Source: Chaetomium olivaceum (lineage: Eukaryota > Ascomycota > Sordariomycetes > Sordariales > Chaetomiaceae). Taken from it: a stretch of 64,000 nt of DNA. The first letter of the stretch is position 1. The number at the start of each line of letters is the position of its first letter. The position numbers and the translations under genes are program-made. The stretch is from positions 558,001 to 622,000 of the forward strand of contig JAYWVB010000013.1 of NCBI GenBank assembly GCA_039881045.1. Reading direction: 5' to 3'. The notes under the pieces are model-generated. The model had not been told where the DNA came from. It worked only from the letters and a program-made list of their open reading frames with translations, and did not search any database. Shown in pieces: positions 36,080 through 48,600 of the stretch.

Positions 36080-38799
36080 TCAATTCCGCCCCAAATCCCT
36101 CCTCACTCTCCACACCTTACTTCCCACAGCCCGCGCCTGGCTCCCATGCAACATCTCCACCCACGGCACCTCCCCAGTCACTCTCCGTGATCTCCCGCCC
36201 CCCGACTTCTGCTCAGCACCCACACCCTCCTCATCCCCGCTCTCACCCTCGTCTCCACTCTCATCCTCACTCCCATTCTCACTTGCATCCTCATTTGCAC
36301 TCCCATTTTCACTCCCGCCCTCACTTCCATCCCCATCCCCCTCCTCACCCAACCCCGCAGCCCCCCCAGCACTCCCTCCCTTCCCAGCAGCCCCCCTCAA
36401 ATACAAATCCTCACCATACGCCCACGTAGGCGTGTCAAACCGGCCTGCAACCAGTACCAACCCCTTTGCCGCCGTCTCTCCTCCAATCCACCCACTGCCA
36501 CCACTGCCACCGTTGCCACCGTCGCTACCCTCACCGAAAAGGCCAAGTACGCCGTCAATCGCCGCCCGCGGGGCCAGTAACTGCAGCTCGCCACGGAGGG
36601 TGTCGACGGCGCGGACGAGGACAAGGCCAAGGAGGTGGGAGTGTTGCGGCGGGAGGGGGCGGGACTGCGGGTTGGGGAGGAGGGGGAGGCGATGTTCCCT
36701 TTTTTGTTTCTCTTCTGTTCCTTCTTCTTCTTCTTCTTCTTCTTGGTGCGGTGGTTGCTGTTTCTGTTGGGGTCGTTGTTGGTATGGTTGGTTCATTCGG
36801 GAGGTGGTGGTGGTGGCTTGGGTCGAGGGAGAGGAGGAGGAGGAGGAGGAGTTGGGGTCGGGCCGAGTTTCGGTGTCCGTGTCGGTGTCGGGGAGGAGGT
36901 CCCCCAGCGCGGCGCGGTTCTCGAGCTTGACTAGCGCGAGGATCGTGCCGTTGATGGCCTCGGCGAGAAGTTCGGGCGCTGGCTGGTGGTCGTAGCAGAG
37001 GATGCCGAGGAAGCCTCTGTCTTTCCCGGCGTAGCGCACCCGCCAGGGCCGCAGCTCGCTGAGTGGCGTGGGGTCCCAGGTCGGGTAGGGTTGCTGCTGC
37101 GTGGGCGGATGCAGGTGGAAGTAGGACATTGTCTGCATCGTGCGGAAGTGCTGGGATGTGCGGGTGGACGACGCCTCGCTGGATTGAGAGGGGAGGGTGG
37201 AGAAAAGGGTCCGAGGTGTGGTGGCTGTGCAGGCCTCTTGGAGGCTGTTGACCGTCTCCTCGGGGCCATCCTGTGACATGTAGATAACTTCGGTCGGGCG
37301 GATAGCCATGATTAGCTCGGTGAGGATGTCAAGGCCGGTGCCTTGGACCCAACCAGGTGTGTTGACCACCAGCGGTGACTTGGGATCGGGATGCCGTTGG
37401 TAGTGCGCGAGGAGGTCGAGAACGCACTCAATGTAATGCGCCGGGTCGAGACCTGGCGTGACGGATGCGATGGCGTGAGCCCGGAGTTGTCCTTCGCCTG
37501 GTGTGAGGGTGGGATGGCAGAAAGACGGAGACAGATTCGGTATGGCGATCTTAGATAGGGAGATGACCCCGGGAGGAGAATACTCGGGCTGCCCAGGGTC
37601 TATGTCGAGAACCATCACGCTCGACCAGGGCTTGTTCTTGGAGCCAGCCCGGTCGGTTATGAAGCGGTTCGTCAGGAGTCGCCCAAACGTTGACTTCCCC
37701 GATGACTTGGGCCCACACAGAAATATCACTGGGGTCCCTTTCCGTTTTGCTACGGCCAACCCTGACAGTTTCTTATTCCATTGTGCCGGAGAGACGAGCT
37801 CTTGTAACACGACCCTCTTAGGGACATCCTGCGAGGTGTATATCTACTGAAGTTAGCTGGCGGACCAAGTCAAAACCAGGTGAGCTGGGCACGAACAATT
37901 TGGAAGGTGGTAGCGGAGTTGGACTTTGAGCTCGTTGCTTGCAGACTCTCATTCCAGAGTTTGGCAAAGGCGGGATTCAGTGCGGCCAACTGCCTCAACC
38001 CTTTAGCAGCAGGATGGGGTTGAAGCTCAAGTACTGTGTCGTCGGCGGTTCGGAGAACGGCCACGGCATGGCAGTGGGGAGCATGAACCCATTGGACGGG
38101 ATCAGACGGTGTCAAGATGGCTCCGGCGAACGTAGCCTCACCCTCGCGAATTTTGATGCCGAAACTCCCAAGAACGACTAACCGCTGTGTTGTTTATTAA
38201 TACGGAGACGAAGAAAGGGACCAAGTTGCTTCGCATACCTCTCCTTCAGAAGCGGCTAGAACAACACGGCCACCGGGATTTCTTTGGAGATTCTTCTTGT
38301 TAGGCTTGAAGGATGAGTGATGCCTGACGAGTATCCCGTTGGACTCCGGGCGGGGCGTGGAAGGACTGCTTAATATCAGTATCGTAGATGGTAGAAGGGA
38401 GTGAAGCCGGTGACACTGGAAGTTGACACGGGGGAATGAGTACACCTACCATGAACCACCCGTTCCAACCTCGATATCTTGTGTTCGTTTCGCATCGATT
38501 ACGGCTGGTGCTTCTGGGACTGGCGCTTGGTTCGGCGGCCTACCACCGGCTCTGGGGTCGCCTTCTTCTCAACGCTGTTGTTTCTCGCAACTGCCGCTCC
38601 CCACAATTGTTGACGCGCTGCAAACGCGCTCATCGCTGGATCGCGTCAGCATTATTGCGAAATTTATTGAACTACACTCAAGAAGTTGGTTTTTGAGGAT
38701 TTCCATACCGGTTGGCGTAGAACTGCCACTGCCACTGCCGCCGTTGCCGTTGCCGTTACCGTTGCCGCCATCCAACTTCCTCCTCTTGTTTGTGGCCAT
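36080..38799 (-). CDS. GRC3: GRC3 polynucleotide 5'-kinase, one frame break, acidic insertion
   Basis: Clp1/Grc3 family RNA kinase; with Las1 it phosphorylates and processes the ITS2 end of pre-rRNA in the nucleolus. Exons (minus): 38799-38709, 38635-38450, 38365-38239, 38184-37897 and 37843-36080; 818 residues. It begins MATNKRRKLDGGNGNGNG. The Walker A motif GPKSSGKST is near residues 275-283, then VLDIDPGQPEYSPPG and the HPHCHA-type block QWVHAPHCHAVAVLRTADDT. Exon 2 breaks at about 38535-38545 (one base missing; SAFAARQQLW before, RPPNQAPVPEAPAV after). Exon 5 carries unusual insertions: a Ser/Gln/Glu-rich stretch, then a long Gly/Glu/Asn/Ser acidic repeat, before the conserved end VWRVRRDLGRN. 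Start and intron choice are my own model; the kinase call itself is firm. Confidence 0.88.
36230..36335 (+). repeat. Degenerate 6/12-base repeat coding the GRC3 acidic tract
   Basis: Strand-biased C/T-rich repeat (units like CACTCCCATTCT) that reads on the minus strand as repeated ENGS/EDES residues. Confidence 0.6.
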
Positions 38800-39374
38800 T
38801 CTTTCTCTCTCTCTCTTTCCACACAACAACTACTCGATCAACCAACCACCCACAACTCTTTACTTTCTTGCTTCCACTCCCAACCCCAAACCCAATTCTT
38901 CTTGAATTGTCGTTTCGCAACCGCCGACTTTAGGCGGCAGCTCGACTCACAACTATTTCACGACTTCATTCAAAATTCAGCTCTTACGCTCAAAGTCGCC
39001 TTTGCGCGACTTGTCTGACCGACTCGGTAGAGCTTTCTTTCCTTCCAAAGGTTTGTGGTTCAATCGAAACTTTTCCCTTGTCCCCAACTTCCCCTCCAAC
39101 CAATCATTTCCCACAATAGCCTTTGTTGCAGCGACCCCACCAACCCCCACCTTCACAAGCTGCGCTTTTGCAGGGTTCTGCAGCAGGGAGAAGCTTATCG
39201 TGAATTTTTTTGGAGGTCGGAAAAAAAGACGGCAGGAGGAACAAACAACAATCAATCACTCTCACTTCTGTCACTTTTCTGCCCACTCTTGTTGTTTTTA
39301 CTTCCTTTCATCCACCCCCATCATCTTGCATTTCAAACTTTACCTTTCTGCGAGCAACCGCTAAATCAGTCCCC
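38800..39374. promoter_or_regulatory. Shared divergent promoter of GRC3 and RPA34
   Basis: 575 bases separate the two start codons. The half next to RPA34 is C/T-rich, like other leaders in this window. No specific element was recognised. Confidence 0.5.
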
Positions 39375-41252
39375 ATGGCAGGGCCGCGCGCGCCCATCGG
39401 CACTCTCTCGCAGCACGCCGCCACAGCTGCGGGCCTCGTGCGCGGCATGGTTCCCAAGATGTTCACTCGAACCGACCCAAAGCGCGCTGGCAAGGCCGCT
39501 AAGCCTGTAGAGAGCGAGAGCGAGAGCGATAGTGATAGCGACAGCTCCAGTGGCAGCAACACCGAAACGAAACGTGACACCAAGAGCTGGGGAGAAAGAA
39601 TGAAGGCGAAGAAAGACGCGTCGAGCCCAATTAAGGCAGGCAAATCAGCCACGTCTCAACCAAGTCCTGTCGCGTCATCCAAGGCGAAGACCACCCACTC
39701 TGCCACCAAATCCGGCACCCCAAAGAAGCGTCAGGCTTCCGAGTCGTCCGCGAGCGAGAGCAGCAGCGAGGACGATAAGGGCGACAAGATGGCCGTCGAT
39801 TCCGAGTCAGACTCGGTGGCAGATAAGAAGAACATGAAGAGCAATAGCGCCAAGGGAAAGATTAAGGTAGAAGATACGAGCTCCGACGCTGAGAGCTCGT
39901 CCAGCGACGAAGAGTCCGACGACGATTCTGCGCCCGCGGTTAAGCCAGGTCGCAAGGCCGATTCTGCCCCAGTGAAAACCTCCGCCTCCGATGAAGAGTC
40001 AGCCTCCGAGAGCGAGTCTGAAAGTGAGAGCGAGGACGATAGCGAGGATGAACCTGAGCCTGCGCAAAAGTCGAAGTCGAAGCCGATGCCGGGCTCCAAA
40101 TCCTCAACGACTACCAATGGGAACGCGAAGGGCAAGGAGATGGCCCATGGCTCTGGCAATACGAGTGATGCGGAGTCATCCGATACAGAGCAGTCCAACT
40201 CGGACTCTGAGGACGAGGGTGCGACCAAGTTCGCGACCGTTGAGAAGCTAAATGGAAAGGCCGTAGTGTCAGTACTCCTAACCTACCCTTGACACTTCAA
40301 GCGCTAACGGTTTCGTAGCCAACCACCGCGTGAGATTGTCACACAGGGTTTCCATCTTCGCAAAGCCGAGGAGGATGTCGACGCCGCCGCGGTTGCTCGT
40401 GCCTTCAAGAAAGCAAAGGCAGAGGGCAAACAGATTTGGTACTTCACAACTCCGAAATCTGTGCCCATCGAAGTCATCCAGAAGCACGCCATTCCCCTGG
40501 ACAAAGTCCATGCTGGAAAAGCCATCTTTTCTCACGAGGGAAGCGAGTACACCGGCCAGTTTGAAGAGACCATGAACCATGCAATCAAGGTCCTCATCCC
40601 GGGAAAGACCGGGATCAACTATGAAGCTCGTATGTCGAGGTGAAATGTGCCTAATAAGCTGTTTACTAACTCCCGAACAGACAGTCAATCGGTCGATCGC
40701 GTCCTGCACATCACACGTGTGACACGCTTCGATGAGGAGGATGAAACCGAGCCTACCTTGACCACCGCATCAGCCACCGCCATCACCAAAACTCCTCGCC
40801 CTCAGCCCAAGAACCTAAAGGCCCGCTATCAGCCATTCGGCGTCGCCAACGGCAGCGCTGGCCCAATTGGGGTGGATGCATCGGACGATGACGATGTTGA
40901 GATGACCCAGGCACCTCCGCTGAATGCCAAATCTAGCACGCCAAAGAAGGCAGCCAAGAAGCGCAAGCACGGCGATGTTGAGAAGGGGAGCGCCAACCCG
41001 CAAGATACTGCGTCCACGCCCGTTAAGAAGCCCAAGAAGGCTCGGGTCGAGAGCTCCAACATCGAACAAGTCGATCCATCTCCGGCCAAGGCCGCCAAGA
41101 TTACTACTCCTGAACCATCTCCTGTTAAAAAGCCGAAGGGTAAAGACAAGTCCAAGAAGAAGGCCTCGGCTGAGGAACCGAGCGAGTTCAAGAAACCCCC
41201 CAAGGTCACGCCCATTCTGCCCCCTGTTGTTCCCGGCATAAAGAGTCCTTAG
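39375..41252 (+). CDS. RPA34: RNA polymerase I subunit RPA34 (A34.5), with in-frame frame extension past its stop
   Basis: Pol I-specific subunit that dimerises with A49 and supports initiation and elongation on rDNA. Exons: 39375-40267, 40319-40629 and 40681-41252; 591 residues to the TAG. The first about 300 residues are a Ser/Glu/Asp/Lys-rich disordered region (SESESDSDSDSSSGSNTETK). The RPA34 core follows (REIVTQGFHLRKAEEDVDAA, IWYFTTPKSVPIEVIQKHAI, AIFSHEGSEYTGQFEE), then a Lys/Pro-rich nucleolar-type tail. After TAG at 41250-41252 the same frame stays open for another 154 codons to TAA at 41712-41714, with protein-like composition (SVPPGYQSMSEMRKATEAA). Either a nonsense change, readthrough, or an unseen intron is involved. 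Confidence 0.85.
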
Positions 41253-41714
41253 GTAGGCTCTTCGTCCCAGGACACCCCCCAGCGGGGCATCCGCGCGTTG
41301 AGCGTGCCGCCCGGCTACCAGTCCATGTCGGAGATGCGCAAGGCGACTGAGGCCGCGCAGGTCATGCCGCCTAGCACACCGACCAAGACACGGATCGCCT
41401 CCTTGACCCCGGTTCCCATTCCAGGTGTTTACACGCCTCGAAAAGTGACTCCTTCGCAGCCTTGGACTGTGAAGGGTCCCTCCAACAACCCAGCGCGGCC
41501 TAACGGCACCCCGAATGGTACACTTTATGGCACCCCGTCAGCTTCTTCCCAGCCCACCAGAGGCATCTTGAAGACACCCGACCGCGGGCAATCTTCTGGC
41601 GGAAAGAGCACTCAGTCGGGTAGCCAGAGGAACTCCAAGAAAAATGCGAAGAACCACCGAATGCCTAGTGTTTCCTGGACGGGGGGCACCAAGCGTGGCC
41701 ATGGATACTCTTAA
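41253..41714 (+). other. In-frame continuation of RPA34 after TAG
   Basis: Open in the RPA34 frame from GTA at 41253. Text such as PSTPTKTRIASL, VPIPGVYTPRKV and GTPNGTLYGT is Pro/Ser/Thr-rich and coherent with the preceding tail. No good GT-AG intron removes the TAG: the only nearby options are 42-67 bases long with poor donors. Confidence 0.55.
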
Positions 41715-44096
41715 GGAGTATACATCAACCCCGAAGTCCATTGGGGCCGGTTCCGTGGCCATGGAGTTTGATCATTGATTTTCGGTTTTATTTTCGGTCG
41801 CACGGGATCTGTTCCATTAGGTCACATTCTCGATCTCTGCGCGCAACACGGGTTACCATGGCTTCGTCATTCGAACTTCGCCGACAAGACATTTTATTTG
41901 CTCATTTCTCTTTGCTGTCTCTGTAATCACACGAGTTTTGTACGACTACCTACCTTGATATCTTGGGCGTCTCAGGAGATATCTGGTCTATATGCAGGCC
42001 GGTCTGGATGGACATTCCGAGGTTGATAACTTGGAAGGAGGGTATCTGCTGGGTTAATCGCCCGCGTCGACCGAGATGAGATGGATGATTTGCTCCAAGC
42101 ACGAGAGAAGACCCATTACTGGAGGTTAGGCTATACATGGGGGTCTAGCGACCTAGCTTACCTTGCGCTAGTAAATAAACATGCTTAAGAATTTGTGGTG
42201 ATATAGAGTCGTGTGTGCTTGGATGTTGGCGCTAACCACACTCGATCAGTTGGACCCCTTCAATACGCCGCATTCTCAACTTCGGCCCAGGAGCATCGCA
42301 TCCCATTACCGCCTCCGTCTCCGTCCCCGTCGGCGTCCCCATCCCCGCCTCCGCCCCCTTCTAGTTTTCCCATCGCCCATCCTATTAAACCCCCCAGAAC
42401 TCCCCTCGTCAGTAGCATTCGAGTTCAAGACACAGCCCAATCTGTATCCCAAATCACACATCACATGACAGCCAGTCCAGCACCGGGGTCGCATCTTCAC
42501 CAAACCAAACCCATCATCACCCACCCACGTTCCCACGTGTCGACACGGCCGATGGTGTGCGGCTGAACCGCCCAAAAAAAGAACCCACCTTTTTTTTTCT
42601 GCTTTTATCCTTCGAAAAACGCCGACCCCTGTCTGCGACCAACGGCAATCTAACTCAAAACTTCCTACCCCCCGGTAGTTGGTGAGATTGAGGCTGAGCC
42701 AGACGTTCGCGCAGGTCGCCTTTTCGGAACAAGGGCGTTTCCCTTAATTCAACGACATGTCCTTCCTCCCCTTTCGTCAGCAAAAGCTTGTTTTTCTATC
42801 CCTCCTTGTAAAGGGGGGATGAGATCCGGCCGAAACTTGAACGGACGACGACGACGACGATGACACGGAGTGAAGCAGCAGCAGCAGGTTCCGCAAATAC
42901 GATACGGTGTGTCTATTAGTGTTTATTCATTTCATCCCAACCCCCTCCCTCCACTCGACCTCCGACCTCCGTGGGTATCAACCGCAACCTCCCCGTCTCG
43001 TCACCACCATAAGCCGAACGGCCCCAAACCCCACGACGGTGATGGTACACAACCCAGGTGTGGTTGGCATTCCCCTCGTTTCCTCCCATTCCCTTCTGCC
43101 ACCGCCGCCATTATCCCACGCTCTCGCCACGCGCATGCACCACATCCAAACGCATTATCATTACCCATTCGCTCTCTCTCTGCTCACCCGTCATCCCCCC
43201 CACGACCACCTCCCTTCTTCATCGGCACCCGGGAGAAGACGTGACGAGAGAGAAGAGAAAAGGGAAGAAAAAGAAAAAGGGATATTAAAATAACCCATCC
43301 ACCCAATCCAAGCAGCTCAACTCAACTCAACCCAACGCGACGCGACGAACCAGACCAACAACACCGGATCCAACCAACTCGATCCTCCCGTCCGTCCGTC
43401 CGTCCGTCCGTTCGCGCTCACTCTCCCCGTCCCCCGAAAAACCGCCGCGATACCTCCACCGATGCCCCCGATACCTTCCAATGCCCATGTTCCCCGGCGC
43501 ATCCCATGCCATGCCATGCCATGCAAAACGACAAAAAGCCACCCCCAAAACTGGGCGCGGGTGTGCATGTGAAGGTGTATATATGTATGTGTGTGTAACG
43601 ACCGTGTAAAAAGCGCGCGCCATCCCATGCAATGCCCTGATAAATCTCATCTTATTCTATCCATCCATCCATCCATCCATCAAAGCGAACGAGAGGGGGT
43701 ATATTCCGATCCGTTTCCGTTTCCGTTTGTATTCCGTAACTGACTAACTGACTGAGGAAGAAGGGGGGTGGTGAGATAGTGAACTGAACCGAGCGGAAGT
43801 GGTGCTCGGCAGTGAAAAGTGGTGGACCCTCGTCCCTCTCTGGAGAGGGGGGTTCCGGGTCGGTTGACGAGCTGGGCAGGTCATTTCGATGGTGGGGGTA
43901 TAAGACGGCGGAGGGGGGTTGGTGAGGTGTTGTTGTTTGGAAGGGTGCTTTCCAGGATTAGGTCCATTTGGCCTCGACCCGACCCGACTCGACTCGACGG
44001 TGCATGCCCAGAGCCTGCCGCGCACGCAGCCAACCCAGCAAGACGAGACGAGCCCAACAGCAGTAGCAGTGGTCGACGGTCAGCCGATTAACTGGT
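41715..44096. other. Tail-to-tail spacer between RPA34 and AUR1
   Basis: About 2.4 kb, both 3' ends. It contains C-rich tracts (42300-42400), trinucleotide runs (42847-42890) and the microsatellite cluster listed separately. No convincing gene. Confidence 0.4.
43316..44000. repeat. Cluster of different microsatellites
   Basis: Within 700 bases: CTCAA repeats at 43316-43332, CCGT at 43388-43412, CATGC at 43504-43524, CCAT at 43661-43681, TTTCCG at 43711-43728 and CGACC/CGACT at 43974-44000. Confidence 0.8.
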
Positions 44097-45634
44097 TCAG
44101 TGCCCCGCAAACGAATCGCCACCCTCGCCCTCCTTCGCCGGCCCGAACCGAGCCTTGGTCCAGACGTCGTAGTGTTCGTCGCTCGGGGTCGTTGGGCTCA
44201 GGATGCCGGGCGTGGAGCTGCTGCTGCCGCAGAGGGTGTCGCCGCGGCTAATGGAGTCAAAGCTCGAGCTGCTGCCGAGCGTCCACTCGTCGCTGTCGCC
44301 GGTGCCCGGGCGCCGCAGCAGTCCGAGACCGTATCCGAGCCCGTGCTCCTCGTCGATGGACCGCGGACGGTCGCCGTGCTCGACGTATTCGTATTCCCAG
44401 CGGGTCGACTTGTCGAGCTGCGGGCGCGGGAGGAATTTGGTGCGCGCGACGTAGTAGGCGACCGCGGCGAAGATGCCACCACCGACGAGGTCGATGGCGT
44501 AGTGGTGGTTGAGATACATGGTGGACCACGAGATCCAGACGGCGTAGAAGATGAAGAAGGGCCGGAAGCGCGGGAAGCAGTACTGCATGAAGAGGGCCTC
44601 GAGGATGGCGTCGGCGGCGTGCAGGCTGGGGAAGGCGCCGAAGGGCACGGGAGCGGTGGTGAAGCTCGTCGTGTACATGTCAACACCGAACAGCTCGTCG
44701 ATGCGACGCAGGCCCGCGGGGGACCCCTCCATGCCGTAGTGCGCCGGCTCCAAGCCGTGGAGCTTCTCGTACCAGGGGGGTGTGCAGGGGAAAACGAGCT
44801 GGATGGTGACGCCGAGCATCGACATATAGCCGAAGGCGCGGGCAAAGACGGGGGTGGTTCCCGGGGCGGCGAAGAGGAACATGAAGATGCTGCAGACAAG
44901 GGGCAGCGCAAAGTGGCCGAGGCCATAGGGCACCCAGGCGATGACATCGAGAACGGCGTGAGTGTGGGCGGAGAGGATGTTGGACAGGTTCGCGCCGTAC
45001 ATGACGTTTTCGAGCGCAGGAAGCACTTTTACCCAGATATGCGGCCGGTATTCAGCACCGATAAATCTATGACGATCCCAAGAGTCAGCAACCTGGAATC
45101 GGCTCCTAGCCCTCGGGAGTTTTATGCCCGGAACGCCTTGTGCTCACTCCCAGCACACCCGAAAACACCAGAAACTTACCGGCTAGCGAAGAAATAAAGC
45201 AGGTACGTCCATATCGGCAGCGATGGCAGGAAGAACTGCTGTGTAGCTGGCATCAGGAGCAGCAACCCGAGCACGACCAGCACCCCAGTCTTAATAAACG
45301 GCGCCGACGGCAGGATCGCCAGCGAGAAGAGAATGAACCCAAACGTCATGGGGTGTTGCAGGTCCCAGACCGTCCATCTCCTCGACTGCAGCGCTCTTAT
45401 CGACTTCAACACATCAAATGACCTCTGCAGTTTTGTGATGTCATCGGGCTGGTTATGGCTTTTGGATCCTCGTAGTTGCAAGCGCAACTTCCGGGCTGAG
45501 CGGTACTTATGCGGTATTGGGTTTAGTTGGGTTAATGTGCCAGGCCATCTTAGGGGTAGCAGTTTCGGCTTCATCGCCGGCGCCTGGGCGATCATGGCGG
45601 GGAACTCTTGGACGCCCTCCATGGTGGACGACAT
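44097..45634 (-). CDS. AUR1: AUR1 inositol phosphorylceramide synthase
   Basis: Golgi enzyme that moves phosphoinositol from phosphatidylinositol to ceramide; the target of aureobasidin A. Exons (minus): 45634-45180 and 45066-44097; intron 45179-45067; 474 residues, frame intact. The start is MSSTMEGVQEFPAM; an upstream non-ATG extension is not needed. The N-terminal half holds about four membrane spans (FGFILFSLAILPSAPF, VLVVLGLLLLMPA). The PAP2-type catalytic motifs are GAFPSLHAADAI (His near residue 301) and MYLNHHYAIDLVGG (His near 340, Asp near 344). The C-terminal tail is Ser/Gly-rich and cytosolic. The Pro and Leu residues linked to drug resistance cannot be judged by eye. Confidence 0.95.
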
Positions 45635-48600
45635 CGGCAAGAGAAAGAAAAGAGGTTCGGTTATAGGTTAAAGGAACGCTTGTTTCTGCCGAGAATCCCA
45701 AACACCGTCCTTCGGAACGGAAGGGTGTGGCAGTTCGCTACCGGAGGTAAGGTGGGGAGGAGGGAGGGGAGGATGATGAGGGTCGAAGGGATGTCGGACT
45801 TCGCTCGTTATTGGCGCTGCATAGGGATACTTCGAATTACGGGCTTCTACTAGTGGCTAGGCCAGCTACCCGGGTCGCTAAAGGGAGGGTGGACAGTGGT
45901 GACGGGTTCGAGGAGAGGGGAGTGAACGGGTTGGCGGCGGTGGTGGTGACGAGAGAGTCGGAGAGAGGCAACAAAAGGTCATGACGGTAGACTGCGGGCG
46001 GCGGACGGGATGTGCGTGGGCGGGCGGGCGTCGGCTTTCATATGCAGCGAGGCGCTAAGAAAAGCCAGCAACAGAGAGAGAGACTGGGCCACCAAAACGC
46101 CAAGGGGGCCATGGGAATGCCCGCCTTGCTGGGTGCGCGGGAATCATGGCTTGTCCGAACCAACCGGAAGGTGGGGCTTGCATTTCAAAGACCTGGAATC
46201 CCATCGCAACTGCTTGCGGCCACGGAAAGCAGATTCACGGAATATTACTAAGCCCTCCGTTTCCATCGCTGCCTTTTCAGGTTGACACCCATTTTATGCT
46301 TTCCGTCTGGTGCTACAACATGTAAACGAAACTAACTGTCACACACGAGGACTCGTCACTCATCACTCGTGTAATCTCTGAGCTCGCCAACAACAACTGG
46401 CAACGCCCACGACATCATCCATCAGAACAAGAAAAATACCGATTCGACTTAGCAAAGCTGATTGAGATCTCCTGGCGAATTACATACGCGGAAAGGTGCG
46501 GAGTCTTTCCACTCGCGGACTCTCGGCATTGCGAAGGTTCCCAGTGTTTGTCGCGTGACGTGTATGGGTACCGCTAAACCGCACATCGGCCTCTCGTCCG
46601 TTGCGAGCACATGGGAATGTGCCTTCTGTCAGCGCCACGAGCAAAAAGCGGAACATGGTGGATGAGATCTGGAAACGGCCGGTCTACCAATCTACCCGAC
46701 TCACGACGGAATTACGGCGTTCTTCACAAAATCCGGCCGCCCCGTTTCCTGCGCAGCTTTTTCCCAAACCCGGAGTTTAGGTACCCGTTACCTCGAACCC
46801 AAGGTCATCGCCGCCAAGCCATACAGGACGCTCGCCCAGGATGTGCACGGAAAGCCCATGCTTGCATCCCCGCCCTCCCAGTCATGGCGTCAACGGCAGA
46901 CCGCCCGCCAATCCAATCGTGGGTTTCACCCAAATGCTCCCGATCCGTGCTATCCGAGCGGCCAGTGCTCGGGTCCCTCGCATCGCGACCTGACTGGCTG
47001 GTTTTCCGTGTCACCAGCCCTGCTCAAGCTTTGAAATGGCGGTTGTTCGTTTCTGACGAATGCCCAACCACTGCGGTCAAATGCCGTGAGATTGAGATGG
47101 TGAAATTCCCAGACGAAATACGACTGCGGCTTCCGCGTATTACGACTTCACCACTCGGCCGCGCGAAAAAGAGGACCGCTGAATATCTGAATAGGCGGAC
47201 GCCACGGCTGTGCCATGTTGCTGAGACACATCGCAAAGTTGGCGCCCAGGCTGGAATGCTCCGATATTGGCATCAGGCAGTTCTTTCATTGTGTTGTTGT
47301 TGCCTCTCCCGAGATTTCAGTCAGTTTTCGGTTGGGGTCTGCCCGGCGCTGGCCAGTTTTGCAGCGGCGATCCGGCTGGCTCTGCGAATGATCGGCCTAG
47401 GGATTCGACAGACGCCGAAAACGCCGTGACACCGGGACTTTCTCTGCAGGAAGATGTGTCAGCAGCACACACCCAGAGCGCTCCATACTGCTAGTCTGAG
47501 CGAAGCTATCTTGACAATCGCAAACCCCCATGTTCTTGGTGTGACGGTTGGGAGTACAGAAATCCTTCCGCCACCCTATTTTAGATGGAAGATTGCAACC
47601 TCCAGCAGTCTCTTACAGTCCCTGAAATTCCTGAAGCACGTCGGCTATTGTAGTGGGGTGGTATCGAACCCCCTTGGTTCCAGCAGGCGCGTGTCGTGGT
47701 CGGTGTCGGTGTCGTGTGTCCTATCTTTCAGACAAGGCCACTTGCGAGAGTCTGGGCCCAACCGCTACCACAACATGCCAGTGATCGTCCGCTGATCATA
47801 GAAGGTTGAACTTGATCCACAGGGGCCAATCGACACCTTTCCCAACGTTGAATCAGAAATCACACATGAAAAGCCCCCATGACTCTGAGGACGACAGCAC
47901 ATGACTGACGTTTTGTGAGCTCTCAGAGCCGCCCAATCAACCATGCCAGACCGCATCCGCTACGGCAGCGGGTCCGTCGAGCCAAGATGCTTGGTACATG
48001 TAACTTGCCCGTTCCTGGTGGATTCAAGCAGATCCAGCGCATTGTTGAGGCCCAATTCTCGCCAACCATTGGGAACCCCGAAATCCGAAAAACTCTGCCT
48101 TTTATTAACGGCTTCCTTTTTGCTCCATCTGGTAATTGATTCGTCCCTTGTTCCCTCGCTCCACCCCAGGGTCCAGGTTTCCGGGAGTTGCCTCGTTATT
48201 TTTTGCTGCTCGCATACTTCGTACTCTTCGTTCTTCTCGAACTAATACGGTGAGCTCGTTACATACTGTGTATGTATGTATGTATGCAGGCCGACAATCC
48301 CAGACAGCCATGCAGCTTCGTGCGTTGCAGATCTCACTCGAGAGTGGCCTTCTTCCTTCTGAGTGACCCACGGGGTGGTGATTCAATGCTAACGTGCGAA
48401 GGAGCCCCCAAGCCTCGACTTGGCGCAACCAACTCTCAAGAAACACTCAGGATGAATCACCAACTACCAAGTAACTAGCGTCCCCGCCATCCTTATGCTG
48501 CGCGCCATTTGAATCCTGAACCCGAACGGGGGGGCCGTTTGTTGGCTTTCATCTCCGAGAGCGCCGTGTTTGCCGGCGGGCTGCCTCGCTCCCGTTTCAC

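Noticed and set aside
41204..41270. Intron removing the RPA34 TAG
   Set aside because: The donor GTCACG is poor, no branch site is seen and the size is at the lower limit.
42213..42566. Pro/Ser/Thr-rich open frame after RPA34
   Set aside because: C-rich DNA with few stops; no start context and no conserved pattern.
44100..45197. 365-codon plus-strand frame opposite AUR1
   Set aside because: It is the antisense shadow of GC-rich AUR1 codons.
46611..47429. 272-codon plus-strand open frame in the gap before the kinase
   Set aside because: Composition is random, the frame overlaps others on both strands and no motif is visible.
47660..47740. Possible minus-strand tRNA because of a GGTTCGATACC-like B box
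   Set aside because: The T stem does not pair well and there is no A box or anticodon arm at the right distance.
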